From CAWAYH01 sp963786195 (GTDB lineage Bacteria > Acidobacteriota > Vicinamibacteria > Vicinamibacterales > 2-12-FULL-66-21): a stretch of 64,000 nt of DNA. Under the pieces are notes generated by a model. It ran no database searches and was not told where the DNA came from. It saw only the letters and a program-made list of their open reading frames with translations. Both the position numbers and the translations under genes were made by a program. Shown here in pieces: positions 52,910 to 63,099 of the stretch. Each line of letters starts with the position of its first letter. The first letter of the stretch is position 1. The DNA is taken from contig CAWAYH010000011.1 of NCBI GenBank assembly GCA_963786195.1, positions 62,001 to 126,000 on the forward strand. Direction: 5' to 3'.

Positions 52910-54386
52910 ATGGCACGATGGGAGTTCGCGCTCGAGATCGATCGCTCGCACACGGTTTCGTTCGCGCAGCAGATCGCGAGGGCGCTCGTCGCAGAGATCG
53001 AGCGCGGCCGCTTGCGTCCTGGCGACCGCCTGCCGGGGTCCCGAACGCTCGCGAGGGCGCTCCGAGTTCACCGACAGACGGTGGTCTCTGCGATCGATGA
53101 CCTGATCGCGGCGGAATGGCTGGTGAGTCGCCCGGCATCGGGCGTATTCGTGTCGAACGTCCCCGCGCCGGTCGGGACCCAGGTTCAGCGCCGCGGCCGA
53201 TTACGTCCGGGCGTCGCCGCGACCCGATTCGCGCTGCCAGTTCCCGCCGCTCCACATGCCGAGCTGCCAGCCGTGGTCCCCCGGGGAGCCATCCTGATGT
53301 CCGGCACTCGCCCTGACGTCCGGCTGCTGCCGGCCGAGCTGATTGGAAGGGCGTACCGGCGCTCGCTTCGCCTGTTCGGCCCCGCCCTGTTGTCCTACAG
53401 CGACCCGGCGGGTCTCCCGCGGCTACGCCGCGAGCTGGCGGCGATGCTGTCCGCGACTCGCGGTCTCGCTGTCGATCCCGACTCACTCTCTCGTCACGCG
53501 CGGGAGCCAGATGGCGCTCGCGCTCATCGCGCGTGCGCTGATCCGTCCGGGTGATGCGATCGCGGTCGAACATCCAGGCTATCGGCCCGCCTGGGAGGCG
53601 TTCAAACTGGCGGGTGGCCACATCGTTCCCGTCCCGGTCGATGACCACGGATTCAACATCCGCGCGCTGCGGCACGCCATGGCGCAACGGCCCATTCGCG
53701 CGGTGTACGTCACGCCGCATCACCAGTACCCGACGACCGTCACGCTGACGCCTTCCCGCCGCCTCGAGCTTCTCCGGCTGGCGGCGGAGAAGGGCTTCGC
53801 GATCCTCGAAGACGATTACGACCACGAGTTTCACTACAGCGGCCGCCCGCTGATGCCGATCGCCAGCCTCGACACCAAGGGCCTCGTGGTCTACATCGGC
53901 ACGTTGTCGAAGGTCGTGGCTCCAGGGTTGAGGCTGGGGTTCATCGCGGCGCCAAAGGACCTGATCGAGCGGCTCGTCGCGTATCGCTCGTTCACTGACT
54001 TGCAGGGCGATCCCGTGCTCGAGTGTGCGGTCGCCGAGCTTTTCGAGGAAGGCTTGATCCAACGGCACGTACGAAAAATGCGACGGCTCTATCAGGAGCG
54101 TCTCGCGACGCTGACGTCCGCGATCAGGTCGCAGCTCGGGGATTTCGTCGTCTTCCGCGAACCTTCTGGCGGAACCGCGCTCTGGGTTCGAACGCGAAAT
54201 GCCCAGCTGATGATGCGATGGGCGCACGCGGCGCGAGACCGCGGCGTGTTCTTTGATACGGGTACCGCCTTCACACTCAATCAAACTCGTACGCCAGGCG
54301 CGCGGCTTGGATTCGCGTGCCTCAACGATCGCGAGATCAAAGAGGCCGTGAGCCGGCTCGCCGCGGCGGCGCGGTGGAAGGACTGA
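52910..54386 (+). CDS. MocR-family regulator: GntR wHTH fused to aminotransferase (one frameshift)
   Basis: Residues ~1-75 are a GntR helix-turn-helix (IARALVAEIERGRLRPGDRL, LRVHRQTVVSAIDDLIAAEW). The rest is an aminotransferase class I fold. YSDPAGLPRLRRELA leads to the break near 53490, after which it continues MALALIARALIRPGDAIAVE, ILEDDYDHEFHYSGRP and the PLP lysine in IGTLSKVVAPGLRLGF. About 491 residues. MocR proteins use PLP as ligand and regulate vitamin B6, GABA or taurine genes. The target here could be the divergent NIPSNAP gene and the VOC gene after it. Confidence 0.85.
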
Positions 54387-54441
54387 TCACCGCAGCGGTT
54401 CCTTGCTGCCACATGGCCTCTGACTTGCTTCGGATGTGACC

Positions 54442-54876
54442 ATGGATCAAACCACAACAGCTCGCGAGACTCAGCCACACGCCTTCGTCAAGCGCGTCCA
54501 TGGCGTCCGATATCAGGTGACGGACGTCGCTCGCGCCGTCACCTTCTACACAGAGCACCTCGGGTTCACGCTGGAACACCAACAGCTCCCCGCGTTTGCG
54601 AGCGTCTCTCTCGGCGACGTGCAGATTTTCCTCAGCGGTCCTGAGGCGTCTGGTTCGCGTCCCATGCCGAACGGTCAACGGCAGGAGCCGGGCGGCTGGA
54701 ATCGCGTGGTGTTGAAAGTGACGGATCTTCCCGGCTACATCGCCGAATTGAAAAACGCCGGGCTTCGTTTTCGCAACGACATGGAAACCGGTCCCGGGGG
54801 CCGCCAAATCCAGGTCGAGGATCCGGACGGGAATCCGATTGAGCTGTTTGAACCCGCCCCTAACCGGAAAACGTGA
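54442..54876 (+). CDS. VOC (glyoxalase-fold) protein
   Basis: 144 residues. Two beta-alpha-beta-beta-beta modules are visible: VRYQVTDVARAVTFYTEHLG and GWNRVVLKVTDLPGYIAELK, with VEDPDGNPIELFEP at the end. Candidate metal ligands (His/Glu) are only partly obvious, so dioxygenase, resistance or isomerase function cannot be told apart. A GTG two codons earlier is an alternative start. It is 55 bases after the MocR gene and may be in its operon. Confidence 0.85.
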   Translation: MDQTTTARETQPHAFVKRVHGVRYQVTDVARAVTFYTEHLGFTLEHQQLPAFASVSLGDVQIFLSGPEASGSRPMPNGQRQEPGGWNRVVLKVTDLPGYIAELKNAGLRFRNDMETGPGGRQIQVEDPDGNPIELFEPAPNRKT

Positions 54877-54972
54877 GAAACAGGCGGCTATGGAGCTCAG
54901 ATGATTCGCGCGGGTGCACGTCATCAGTCGGCCCGACAATCCCGTCGGCCCAAGCGAACTCGAGGAATTGCA

Positions 54973-55542
54973 ATGGCCGTTTCACATTCGACCCACCCGG
55001 TGACACCGGAGCTAGTCCATTCGTCGTTCGCTCAGGTGCTGCACGCCGATGGTCCGGATACGACTCGTGCGACCGAGCTCGCGCTCTATTCGTGGATCGT
55101 GGGCCGATGGGACATGGACGTGACGACGATCCTCGAAGATGGAACGACGCATCGGGGCCGCGGCGAGATTCACGCAGGTTGGGTGCTGCAGGGTCGGGCC
55201 ATCCAGGACGTCTGGATGATTCCACGCCTGCGAGACCGCCAGCCAGGGATCGAGCCGCTGCCCGGCGCAGGCAATTGGTACGGCACGACGTTGCGGATCT
55301 ACGATCCCGAGCTCGACGCCTGGCGAATCCTGTGGAGCGATCCCGCGACCAATTTCTTCACGCAACAGATCGGCCGCGCGCAAGGCCCAGACATCGTCCA
55401 GACCGGCCCGGATCCGAGGGGCGGTTCGATGCGCTGGGTCTTCAGTGAGATCGAGCCGGATTCGTTTCACTGGACCGCTGAGCGCGCTCCAGACGACCGG
55501 AACTGGCGACGCGAAGTAGACATCCGCGCACGTCGCGCGTAG
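54973..55542 (+). CDS. DUF1579-like protein
   Basis: ATG 54973 has gagga upstream; the longer frame to 54901 is a poor start. 189 residues. YSWIVGRWDMDVTTILEDGT, WVLQGRAIQDVWMIPRLR and TLRIYDPELDAWRILWSDPA correspond to strands of the DUF1579 barrel. No signal peptide. This is the fourth member of the group in the window. Function unknown. Confidence 0.75.
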   Translation: MAVSHSTHPVTPELVHSSFAQVLHADGPDTTRATELALYSWIVGRWDMDVTTILEDGTTHRGRGEIHAGWVLQGRAIQDVWMIPRLRDRQPGIEPLPGAGNWYGTTLRIYDPELDAWRILWSDPATNFFTQQIGRAQGPDIVQTGPDPRGGSMRWVFSEIEPDSFHWTAERAPDDRNWRREVDIRARRA

Positions 55543-55570
55543 CGCTGGGCGACACCTCTGCCGCGAGCAG

Positions 55571-57295
55571 TCATTTTCCAAGCTGACGCAGCACGTCGCA
55601 TCCCACAGGCGCTCCCGCGTCGCAGGCCTTCTTGAGCAGCACCAGCGCTTTCTGGCGGTCGGCCGGCACGCCTTCTCCCGTCGCGTGCATGACGCCGAGA
55701 ATGCCGCAGCCGAGCATGAATCCTCCGTCACACGCCTGACCGTATAGCTTGGCTGCGCGTGGCAGATCCTTCGGCACGCCTTCGCCCGAATAATACGCGC
55801 CTGCGAGGTTGACGCACCCAACCATCACGCCCCCGTTGCAGGCCTTCGTATAGAGCGCGATCGCGCGGGCAGCGTCCTTCGCGACGCCCTGCCCGTTGTT
55901 GTGCATGAGCCCGAGTTGGCTGCAGCCCGTCAGGTCTCCAGCGTCACAGGCCTTGCCAAACGACGCGGCCGCTCGCGACAGGTCCTGTGGCACACCGCGG
56001 CCTTCGTAATAGATGGCCCCGAGTGCGTAGCACGCGTCGGCTTTCCCGAGCTCACAGTCCCTCAGTGCCTCCTCGGGACTCCGGCTCGGCTCTGGTTTCT
56101 GTTGAGCCGTCGGAGCCTGCGCATCCGGAGGAGCCTGCGATGTCGGCGTAGTGGTGGTGATCGAATAGGCCGAAACGACAGTGCCCTTCTTGTCGATGTA
56201 CAGCTTGCCCCTGACGGGTGCGTGCACCACAGCCAGTCCGCCCGAGAAACCGAACGCGAACTCGAACTGCGGCGGAATGACGAACCGCCCTTGAGCGTCG
56301 ACGTAACCCCAGTACTGCTCGGTCCGGACGGGTGCGAGCCCTTCGCTGAACGGGTACGCAGCGGTGAACTGCGGGGTGATCACGATCGCGCCCGACTTGC
56401 TGAAGTACCCGCTGCGTTGATTGACGTAGTTCGGGCCTTCCTGGATCGTCATCGAAAAACGAGCGAGACCTTCAGAGAACCTGTCGAGGAACGGCCAGTC
56501 CGCGGGCGCCACCATCCAGGCTCCGCGGTTGTTGATGCATCCCGACTTGCCTCCGGCGGTGCCGCACGCGAGACCGTCGGAAAACCCCCTCGAACACTCG
56601 AGGTCGGGATCCCGCAGCAGTCTTCCAGACCTGTCGAAATACACCAGGGCGAGACTGCCCGACGGCATCCCCGGCGGGCCATCGGTCGACAGCTGGCTGA
56701 ACTGCGGCTCGATCGCCACGCGACCGCCCTTGTCGATGAAGCCCCAGCGGCCGCCTGATTTGACGGGCGCGAGACCTTCGGCGAAGCATCCCGCTCTTTC
56801 GTAGCGAGGCTGCACCGCGATGCGACCCGCCTGGTCTGCATAGCCCCACTTGTCGGCCACCCTTATCGCCGCGAGACCTTGAGAAAAGCGGCCGGCCTCA
56901 TCGAATTCCGGCTTCACGACGACCTGCAGCGTCCGGTTGATGTACCCCCACTTGCCGCCAACTTTGACCGCTGCGAATCCTTCCGAGAATCCCATCGCAT
57001 CGTCGAACGACGGGGTCGCCGTGATTCGCCCTTGCTCGTCGACAAACGCGGCCTTGCCGGCGTGGCGCACGAATGCGTGTGTCTCGGAGAAAGGATCCGC
57101 AGAATCGAATTGCGGCTGGATGACGATCCTGCCCGCCGAGTCGATGAAGCCAACCTTGCCGTTCTGCTCGACGGGAAAGAGCCATGCGCGGAAGGTGGGT
57201 GCAGGCGACGCGGTCTGGTTGACGGCTTCAGGACCGGCGCAGCCGAGGAGCAGGCAGCCGACGATCGGGCTGAGCGCTGCGTATCGGTTCAGCAT
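55571..57295 (-). CDS. Lipoprotein with WG (KWG) repeats and Sel1 repeats
   Basis: 574 residues. The signal MLNRYAALSPIVGCLLLGC has a lipobox Cys. Residues ~40-370 carry about seven WG repeats (GKVGFIDSAGRIVIQPQFD, GKWGYINRTLQVVVKPEFD, GRWGFIDKGGRVAIEPQFS, YWGYVDAQGRFVIPPQFEFA). After a Pro/Gln linker, about four Sel1 repeats follow (CYALGAIYYEGRGVPQDLSR, GCVNLAGAYYSGEGVPKDLP). Both are protein-interaction repeats. It is probably an envelope scaffold. WG and Sel1 on one chain is uncommon. Confidence 0.88.
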   Translation of the reverse strand: MLNRYAALSPIVGCLLLGCAGPEAVNQTASPAPTFRAWLFPVEQNGKVGFIDSAGRIVIQPQFDSADPFSETHAFVRHAGKAAFVDEQGRITATPSFDDAMGFSEGFAAVKVGGKWGYINRTLQVVVKPEFDEAGRFSQGLAAIRVADKWGYADQAGRIAVQPRYERAGCFAEGLAPVKSGGRWGFIDKGGRVAIEPQFSQLSTDGPPGMPSGSLALVYFDRSGRLLRDPDLECSRGFSDGLACGTAGGKSGCINNRGAWMVAPADWPFLDRFSEGLARFSMTIQEGPNYVNQRSGYFSKSGAIVITPQFTAAYPFSEGLAPVRTEQYWGYVDAQGRFVIPPQFEFAFGFSGGLAVVHAPVRGKLYIDKKGTVVSAYSITTTTPTSQAPPDAQAPTAQQKPEPSRSPEEALRDCELGKADACYALGAIYYEGRGVPQDLSRAAASFGKACDAGDLTGCSQLGLMHNNGQGVAKDAARAIALYTKACNGGVMVGCVNLAGAYYSGEGVPKDLPRAAKLYGQACDGGFMLGCGILGVMHATGEGVPADRQKALVLLKKACDAGAPVGCDVLRQLGK

Positions 57296-57440
57296 GGAAG
57301 GGATCGTGGCTCATCCTAGGTCCGGTGCGGCGGACTTGGCAAGGAACCTGACACCTCTGCTGCCAGCTCGAGCATTGCCGGGCTACTGGCGAGTGATCAC
57401 ACCGTCGGATGCTACGATACCCGCAGAAAACGGTCCCCGC

Positions 57441-58013
57441 ATGCACCCCCCGGTTCCTGGGCCGATCACCACCTGGCTCTCCCGCTGGCGGGCCGGCCAG
57501 CACGACGCGCTCGAGCACATCGTGCCGCTCGTGTATGACGAGCTGAGACAAGTCGCGCGACGCCAGTTGAGCCGCGAGCCATCGCCACACGCGCTCTCGG
57601 CCACGACCCTCGTCCACGAAACATACCTGCGACTGCTGAATCAGCGGCAACTCCTGGCCAGCGACCGGCCGGGATTCCTGATCGTTGCCGGGTGCACGAT
57701 GAGACGCGTGCTGGTGGACGAAGCCAGGAGGCGCAAGCGCCTGAAGCGCGGCGGCGACGAGCCGATCGTCACCTTCGACGACAACGCAGACACCCTGCTC
57801 GAGGACGCCGACGTCGACCAGGTCCTCGCTATCGATGCGGCCCTCGAGCGGCTGGCCGCATTGGACGACCGCGCCGCCCGCGTCGTGGAATACCGCATCT
57901 TCGCCGGGATGACGCTCGAAGAGACGGCCGCGGCGCTCGACGCCTCGGTGAAGACGGTGCAGCGCACCTGGATCACGGCCCGCGCCTGGTTGCGGAAAGA
58001 GCTGGGCGCCTGA
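57441..58013 (+). CDS. ECF-type sigma factor of the acidobacterial kinase-linked group
   Basis: 190 residues beginning MHPPVPGPITTWLSRWRAGQ. Region 2 (LVYDELRQVARRQLSR, ATTLVHETYLRLLNQ) and region 4 (EYRIFAGMTLEETAAALDAS, VKTVQRTWITARAWLRKEL) are complete. This group (TIGR02999-type) is encoded directly before a Ser/Thr kinase in many Acidobacteria, as here (45 bases before the kinase start). The kinase may control it instead of an anti-sigma factor. Confidence 0.9.
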   Translation: MHPPVPGPITTWLSRWRAGQHDALEHIVPLVYDELRQVARRQLSREPSPHALSATTLVHETYLRLLNQRQLLASDRPGFLIVAGCTMRRVLVDEARRRKRLKRGGDEPIVTFDDNADTLLEDADVDQVLAIDAALERLAALDDRAARVVEYRIFAGMTLEETAAALDASVKTVQRTWITARAWLRKELGA

Positions 58014-58058
58014 CCGTTTTCGCGCCCGTTCAGCGCGATCATCTAGGAACAGCTGTCT

Positions 58059-60834
58059 ATGAACCCCGACGCCGGCTGGTGGTCTCGCCTCGAAACCGTC
58101 TTCCAGGACGCAGCGGAACTGCCGCCGCCGAAAGACCAGCCTTTCTCGACCGCACCTGCGGCACGGATGCACAACTACGCAATGAAATCGATGCCTTGCT
58201 GGCCGCCGATGCGCCCGACCGGGCGCTGCACATCGAGCACATGGTGCGCGACGACTCGCCATCCGGGCCCGATCCGTTCCTCGGCATGCGCCTCGGCGCG
58301 TGGCAGGTCATCGACCTGATCGGCCGCGGCGGGATGGGCTCCGTCTATCGGGCGGAGCGCGCAGACGGGCAATACGAGCAGCAAGTCGCGCTCAAAGTGG
58401 TGCAGTCGATGGCGGCGCAGGGCCACGGCTCCTCACGCTTTCACGCCGAACGCCACATCCTGGCCCGCGTCACGCATCCCAACATCGCCCGCCTGATCGA
58501 CGCCGGGCTGACGCCGGAAGGATCCGCGTACCTCGTCATGGAGTACGTGGACGGATCGCCGATCACGACCTACTGCGATGAGCAGCGGCTGACGATCGAA
58601 GACCGCCTGCGTCTCTTCCGCGCGGTGTCGAACGCCACGCAGCACGCGCACCAGTCGCTGGTCGTGCACCGAGACCTGAAGCCGGCGAACATCTTCGTGT
58701 CGCAGACCGGCGAGGTGAAGCTGCTGGATTTCGGCATCGCGAAGCTGCTCGAGCCGGAGCGGGCCAGCATCGAGACGACGGCGCGCGAGCTGCGCGTGCT
58801 GACGCCCGGATACGCGGCGCCGGAGCAGCTGCGCGGCGATCCGGTCACGACCGCAACGGACGTGTACGTGCTCGGCGTCGTGTTGTACGAGCTGCTGACC
58901 GGTGAGCATCCCGCCGAAGTCGATCCCGTGGCGCCAAGCCAGGCGATAAGGAGCCGTGCGGAGTCCACAGAGGAGGCAGTCAGGGCGGACCTGGCGCGCA
59001 TGTGTGCCGCTCGCAGGACGACGGCGGCGAAGCTGGCGCGACGCCTGAACGGCGACGTCGACCGCGTCGTCATGAAAGCGCTGAGAGTCGAACCGGATCG
59101 ACGGTATGTCTCTGCCGGTCAGCTCTCCGAAGAGATCGAACGGCTGCTCGACGGCCGTCCCGTGATGGCGCAGCCGGACACGCTGATGTATCGCACGCGG
59201 CGATTCGTCGGCCGTCACCGCGTCGGCGTCGGCATGGTTGCCGCGCTCGTGGTGCTCTCGACGGCGTTTGCCATCGTTGCCGGGCTGCAGGCGAGGGCAG
59301 TCGCGTCGCAGCGCGATCGCGCGCAGATCGAGGCGCGCCGCGCCGAGCGCGTCGCGCTGCTGGCGGCCGACCTGTTCAAGCTCGCAGAGCCGGCGGCCGG
59401 CCGGGGAGAGAACATCACCGCCCGGGAACTGCTCGCGCAGGCTTCTGCCCGCATCGACTCGGAGCTCCAGGGCGATGCGGCAACACAGGCGGCGCTGCTC
59501 AACGTGCTGGGACGCGTCTACGCCAACCTCGGCCTGCACGACCGTGCCATCGACGTGCTCGAAGCGGGCCCTCGAGCTTCAAAAGAGCGGAGGAGAGGAC
59601 GGCACGGCTGAGGAAGCCGAGACGCTGCACCGGCTGGGCGCGGAATTCGTGGCGCTCGGCGACTACGCATCCGCGGAGCAGCGCCTGACCGAAGCGCTCG
59701 CGCTGAGGCGCCGCCTGGCCGTGCCGGCGCGAGACGTGGCGGCCACGCTCGAGTCGCTCGGCAAGACGTTGGGCCTCACCGGACGGATGGACGGCGCTCG
59801 CACCTACATGGAGGAAGCCGTGGCGCTTCGCCGCGGCCAGCGCGACGTTCCGAATACCGAGATGATGTCAGGACTGTACCGAGCTCGGATCGCTGCTCCA
59901 TGAAACCGGCGACTTCAAGCGTGCCGAGAATCTCTTTCGCGAAGCCGTCGAGGTCGGCAGATCCATCGCCGAGCCGTCGCTGGCGAAAGTGACCGGCCTG
60001 ATGCACCTGGCGCGGTTCGTCCATGAATTCGAGCGCGACCCGGCGAGGGCCGAGCCGCTCTATCGAGAGGCGCTCGGGATCGCCCGAACACTGTATGCGG
60101 GCGATCATTCGGAGGTGGCGAATTGCCTCGGCGAGCTGGCGCGCAATCTTCGCGATCTCAAACGGCTCCCCGAGGCTGAAGCCGCTGCCCGCGAATCGAG
60201 CGAGATGTATCGCCGGTTGTACGGCGATCGCCACGACGACACGCTGATCAGGGTGCGCATCCTGGCCGCCGTGCTCCACGACGAGCGCAAGCTGCACGAG
60301 GCGGAGCTGATCCTGCGGGATGCCGTGGCCGATTCCCGGTCGCTCTTCGGAGCCGGCAATCCGACGACGCTGGCGAGCGCGCGGGAACTGGCGTCGGTGC
60401 TCGAAGATCAAGGCCGGCACCCCGAAGCCCTCGACGTGCGACTGGCGGAGCTCGCGAGCGCGATCAAGGAGTTTGGCGAGGATAACGTCTACGTCGCGAT
60501 CTCGCTCGCAGGCCTCGGCAGGCACAGCCTCGCCGCCAATCAGTTCGATGAGGCGCACAAGTACTTGACGCGTGCGCTGCAGGTGCGGCAGCGCATTCAT
60601 CCCGCCAATCACTGGCGCATCGACGAAGCGCGCGGCATGGTTGGCATCGCGCTGCTCCGTGCCCGCCGCTTCGCTGAGGCGGAAACCGAGCTTCTGGCTG
60701 CCCACGACGGCCTGCTCGCGCATCGCGGAACGGAATCGGCGGAAGCCCTCGCGGCCCGGAAGCGTCTCGTCGAACTGTACGAAGGCTGGCATCGACCGGA
60801 ACAGGCTGCCCGCTTCCGGGACGGGAAGAACTGA
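58059..60834 (+). CDS. Membrane Ser/Thr protein kinase with TPR sensor region (three frameshifts)
   Basis: About 924 residues after repair. It begins MNPDAGWWSRLETVFQDAAE with ~90 residues typical for this kinase type. The kinase domain shows GRGGMGSVYRAERADGQ (P-loop), VALKVV (ATP Lys), VHRDLKPANIFV (catalytic) and LLDFGIAKLL (DFG). One helix (VGMVAALVVLSTAFAIVAGL) follows, then about ten TPR units to the end (AETLHRLGAEFVALGDYASA, EAEAAARESSEMYRRLYGDR). Breaks occur at about 58130, 59566 and 59880; the latter two are repaired by removing one base. It is probably regulated by periplasmic TPR contacts and acts on the upstream sigma factor. Confidence 0.85.
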
Positions 60835-60871
60835 CCCCCCTGTCCACAATCGCCCCTAACTGGATAATTCC

Positions 60872-60892
60872 CTGACGCTCGACGGCCGTCAG
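60872..60892. terminator. Hairpin between convergent kinase and FkbM genes
   Basis: ctgacg (60872-60877) pairs with cgtcag (60887-60892) around a nine-base loop. It sits in the 60-base gap between two converging genes, two bases from the FkbM stop. No T-run, so it is weak as an intrinsic terminator. Confidence 0.35.
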
Positions 60893-60894
60893 TG

Positions 60895-61665
60895 TCATTT
60901 TCGCGGCGACGGCACGTAGTAATCATCCTGCTCCCACGTGTGCGTGCGCACGTAGCCGTGGCTCTTCATGAGCGCCTCGATGGCGGATCGCTTGGCGCCC
61001 TCGTAGTTGTGCTCGACGACCATGGAGCCGATCGTGTACGTGTCGAACGGGAAAGCCTTGAGCGCTTCGAGCTCGGCGCCCTCGATGTCGAGGCTGACGA
61101 AGTGAATGTAGCGCGGCGCATTGGTCCGCGCGAGGACGTCGGCGAGCGTGGTCGTCGTGAACGCGACGGTCCGGCCCTCCTGGGCCTTGTCCTTGAACTC
61201 GCCCAGCGTGTCCCAGATGCCCCTGATGCCGCTGCCCGTCTGAAATTCCATTCGCTTGCCAGCTTCGCTGAAGATGACTTCCTTCAGCATCTGGCAGGTC
61301 CGATCCTGCATGTTGGTGGGGAAGGGATCGATGCAGACCCCGGTCCAGCCATGTCGTTCGAGCGCCTTCGTGTTCGAGAAGACCGTTCCGTCCGCAGATC
61401 CGACGTCGAGGAAGAATCCATTCCTCACGCCGGGGAACATCGTCGCCAGCACCCACTTGTCCTGACCGATCTGAGAGGGAAACGTCTCCAGGCCCAGCAG
61501 CTCGCGGACGGAGAACCAGACGTTGCGGGCCCGCGGCATCTGACAGCACATGCGATTCCGCTCGAACTGCCGGCCGACTTTCATCCCGACGTAAGCCGAT
61601 CCCAGGGCTACCAGGGCGAGGAGCGTCGCCACCGACAGCAGGCGGCCCCACGAGAATCCGCGCAT
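60895..61665 (-). CDS. Membrane-anchored FkbM-family methyltransferase
   Basis: 256 residues. ATG 61665 follows GGAG. A single N-terminal helix (LLSVATLLALVALGSAYVGM) is followed by a Rossmann SAM-binding fold (NGFFLDVGSADGTVFSNTKA) with the FkbM pattern (GVCIDPFPTNMQ, IHFVSLDIEGAELEALKAFP). FkbM enzymes methylate oxygen groups of sugars or polyketides. The anchor suggests work at the inner membrane surface. It lies 23 bases from the stop of the next minus-strand gene. Confidence 0.88.
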   Translation of the reverse strand: MRGFSWGRLLSVATLLALVALGSAYVGMKVGRQFERNRMCCQMPRARNVWFSVRELLGLETFPSQIGQDKWVLATMFPGVRNGFFLDVGSADGTVFSNTKALERHGWTGVCIDPFPTNMQDRTCQMLKEVIFSEAGKRMEFQTGSGIRGIWDTLGEFKDKAQEGRTVAFTTTTLADVLARTNAPRYIHFVSLDIEGAELEALKAFPFDTYTIGSMVVEHNYEGAKRSAIEALMKSHGYVRTHTWEQDDYYVPSPRK

Positions 61666-61688
61666 GACGTCTCCAATCGTGAAGCCGC

Positions 61689-62114
61689 TCACGCGTACAT
61701 CGGCCTGCGTCCGCGCAGCGCGCTCCATCCGCGCACGATTCGGTAGATGAACCACACGCTGACGATCGCCAGCGGGAGCCACGCGATCAGAATGCCAATC
61801 CCGAACGTCATGACGACGAAGAGCAGGCAGAGCGAGACCCACAGGAGACCGAACCAGAACGTCCGGATCTGCCAGCGGAAGTGCGATTCCAGCCAGGTGC
61901 CGCGGACGTCGCCGCGCTTCAGGTAGTTCAGGATGACGGCGATGATCGAGGGCCAGCCGGTGAGAAACGCGCCGACGACGGTTGCGGTGCCGAGGATGCC
62001 CATCAGCAGACTGAAAGCATGGAGGGCGTAGATCCACTGCGTCCAGCTGACGAGCGACGATTCGGATGCGCCGGCTCGCGAGGCAGTCGGCGGCTGGTGC
62101 GCGGGCAACTCCAT
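61689..62114 (-). CDS. DUF4870-like membrane protein
   Basis: 141 residues starting MELPAHQPPTASRAGASESS. Helices at residues ~30-50 (YALHAFSLLMGILGTATVVG) and ~85-125 (IRTFWFGLLWVSLCLLFVVM, GIGILIAWLPLAIVSVWFIY). The LKRGDVRGTWLESHFRWQIR segment between them resembles the cytoplasmic loop of DUF4870/YtxH-type small membrane proteins. The role is unknown. It probably shares a transcript with the FkbM gene. Confidence 0.75.
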   Translation of the reverse strand: MELPAHQPPTASRAGASESSLVSWTQWIYALHAFSLLMGILGTATVVGAFLTGWPSIIAVILNYLKRGDVRGTWLESHFRWQIRTFWFGLLWVSLCLLFVVMTFGIGILIAWLPLAIVSVWFIYRIVRGWSALRGRRPMYA

Positions 62115-62210
62115 AGCGATGAGTGTACGCGCAATCTTCCCACCTGACACCTCCTGTGACGTTGACACTCCCGTCACGCTCCTGTAGATTGTCGTCAAGA
62201 GAGTGAAATC

Positions 62211-63095
62211 ATGACGACATGTCGACTGACACTCCGAGCCACAACGCTGGCGCGCACGCTGCTGATCGCCGTTGCGGCGCTGGCCGCGCCTGGCGCGAGC
62301 GGAGCACAGGACGCGCGGGTGCCCGATCCCGTCGTCTCGCTGGCCTGGCTGAATCGACATCTGACCGACCCGAACGTGGTCGTCATCGCAACCGACGACC
62401 AGGCGCCGTACTCCGATGGCCATATTCCGGGTGCGCGGTTCGCGGGTCACGAGGCAACACTCGATCACAACGACCACCGGCTGAAGCCGCCCGCGGAGCT
62501 CGCATCAGCACTTGCAAAAGCTGGCGCGACGGACACGGCCAGAATCGTTCTTTATGGCGAGCCCCTGGCCGTGGGCTGGCTCTACCACGCGTTCGCATCG
62601 CTCGGGCACGGGGATCGCGTGTCAGTGCTCGACGGCAACTACACGGCCTGGCGCGCTGCGGGGCATCCGTCCTCGACGGAGACGCCGCTCGCGGCAGGCG
62701 GCCGGCTGACGGCGAAGCCGGCGTCGGATGTCTCGGTGGACCGCGCGTGGGTGAAGAGTCATCTGAACGACGCGAACATGCGGCTGCTGGACGTGCGGTC
62801 TCAACAGGAATGGGACAGAGGCATGATCCCGAACGCCACGAAGTTCCTGTGGGCCGATCTCTACACCGATATGAAAACCCGGCGGATGAAGCCGGCGAGC
62901 GAGCTGAAAGCGGTGTTCGAACGGGCCGGCGTGCAACCGGGGCAGACGGTGGTCACGTATTGCGCGGTCGGGATGCGCGCGAGCCTCGCGTACTTCGCGG
63001 CGCGCGCCGCCGGCATTCCCGCGCGGGTCTACGTCGGTTCCTGGGCCGACTGGTCGAGCGACCCGACGAGCCCGGTGGCCAAGAGTCCGCGGTGA
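62211..63095 (+). CDS. Exported sulfurtransferase (two rhodanese domains)
   Basis: 294 residues. Signal peptide ends near LAAPGASGAQ. The first rhodanese domain (residues ~40-150) has RIVLYGEPLAVGW at the active-site loop position, without Cys, so it is inactive. The second has TVVTYCAVGMRASLAYFAAR, with active-site Cys and a CAVGMRA loop. Such thiosulfate/3-mercaptopyruvate sulfurtransferases transfer sulfane sulfur. Periplasmic location is inferred from the signal. The stop is four bases from the convergent ABM gene. Confidence 0.92.
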   Translation: MTTCRLTLRATTLARTLLIAVAALAAPGASGAQDARVPDPVVSLAWLNRHLTDPNVVVIATDDQAPYSDGHIPGARFAGHEATLDHNDHRLKPPAELASALAKAGATDTARIVLYGEPLAVGWLYHAFASLGHGDRVSVLDGNYTAWRAAGHPSSTETPLAAGGRLTAKPASDVSVDRAWVKSHLNDANMRLLDVRSQQEWDRGMIPNATKFLWADLYTDMKTRRMKPASELKAVFERAGVQPGQTVVTYCAVGMRASLAYFAARAAGIPARVYVGSWADWSSDPTSPVAKSPR

Positions 63096-63099
63096 TGGT

